Part shown: one piece after another, positions 63,850 to 64,000 of the stretch
How the letters are laid out: every line of letters starts with the position of its first letter
How positions within the stretch are numbered: position 1 is the first letter of the stretch
Assembly: GCF_035319885.1 (NCBI RefSeq)
Contig: NZ_CP141285.1
Coordinates: 2,666,001-2,730,000 of the forward strand
Length of the DNA stretch: 64,000 nt
Reading direction: 5' to 3'
From: Altererythrobacter sp. H2
GTDB lineage: Bacteria > Pseudomonadota > Alphaproteobacteria > Sphingomonadales > Sphingomonadaceae
Position numbers and translations under genes: made by a program
The notes under the pieces: generated by a model
Database searches by the model: none
Seen by the model: only the letters and a program-made list of their open reading frames with translations
Told to the model about the DNA's origin: nothing

Positions 63850-64000
63850 TGCGAGAGTTTCCAGTCAAAGCTGAAGCCTGAGACGTTCTTCCAAGCCTCG
63901 TAATATTGCGGCGGTAAGTCAAATGGGGCGGCAAGTTGCACCGCCCGGATAGCCTGCTCCGCGTGCCGGCCCGCCTGGGCGCGATTGGTATCGTTGACCC
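63846..64000 (-). CDS. tolA: TolA C-terminal end, truncated by window edge
   Basis: The last 50 codons are visible, ending in PPQYYEAWKNVSGFSFDWKLSQ, with the stop overlapping the tolB ATG by 3 bases. Upstream coding VNDTNRAQAGRHAEQAIRAVQLA is typical of the TolA C-terminal (domain III) region. The rest of the gene lies beyond the window. Confidence 0.85.
   Translation of the reverse strand, partial: VNDTNRAQAGRHAEQAIRAVQLAAPFDLPPQYYEAWKNVSGFSFDWKLSQ

Overview
The window looks like an alphaproteobacterial chromosome, most likely Sphingomonadales (Erythrobacteraceae-like). The support is high GC, a SciP/DUF1153 regulator, tolA-tolB-pal gene order, a single long Rsh (p)ppGpp enzyme, aerobic HemF and many small stress genes typical of this group. 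The genus cannot be fixed from the sequence alone.

Layout. 1-2.9 kb: a three-gene minus-strand operon (N-formylglutamate amidohydrolase-like, DUF1704/QEGLA metallopeptidase, and a partial GshB/RimK-like ATP-grasp ligase that runs off the edge). 3-8.2 kb: a membrane-anchored unknown, a ZIP-like transporter, a DUF1778-GNAT toxin-antitoxin pair, an unknown, and a HTH-PIN toxin-antitoxin pair. 8.2-12.3 kb: a regulator divergent from a tightly coupled serine recombinase-ParB-RepB-like cassette. 12.5-30.4 kb: a dense stress and metabolism island: DUF302, OsmC, DUF924, DksA/TraR, DUF465, a two-domain S1 protein, an NsrR-type regulator with a nitric-oxide cluster (truncated haemoglobin, DUF1971, flavohaemoglobin, HPP), EamA, SciP, DUF4332, dodecin, DUF3597, DUF937, aquaporin, GlsB/YeaQ, three lipoproteins, Rnk, an orphan MreB-like protein and an FMN glutamate-synthase-like protein.

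30.5-36 kb: a scarred segment. gdhA loses its 3' end and is joined to the middle of a type I methylase gene (hsdM). rhuM and hsdS follow intact, and hsdR is cut at its Walker A motif. 36-43.3 kb: a mobile-element-like module with a toprim/helicase replication protein carrying a 60-bp palindrome inside its gene, plus a DUF2924-serine recombinase-HTH operon that ends about 230 bp from tRNA-Ser(GGA).

43.5-64 kb: mostly ordinary chromosomal genes: a cyclophilin-type isomerase, DUF1905, Rsh, a repeat-rich YadA-anchored adhesin, an M1 aminopeptidase lipoprotein, a Rieske protein with unusual domain order, HemF, PdeM, IF-3 (probable AUA start), a DASS transporter, a PLP sulfhydrylase-type enzyme with a structured leader, an ATP-grasp protein, a divergent SDR, a J-domain protein and Pal-TolB-TolA.

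The strongest leads are the metallopeptidase/ATP-grasp operon, the recombinase-dual-ParB cassette, the gdhA/hsdM junction, the 60-bp palindrome, and a small repeat found in-frame three times in neighbouring genes.
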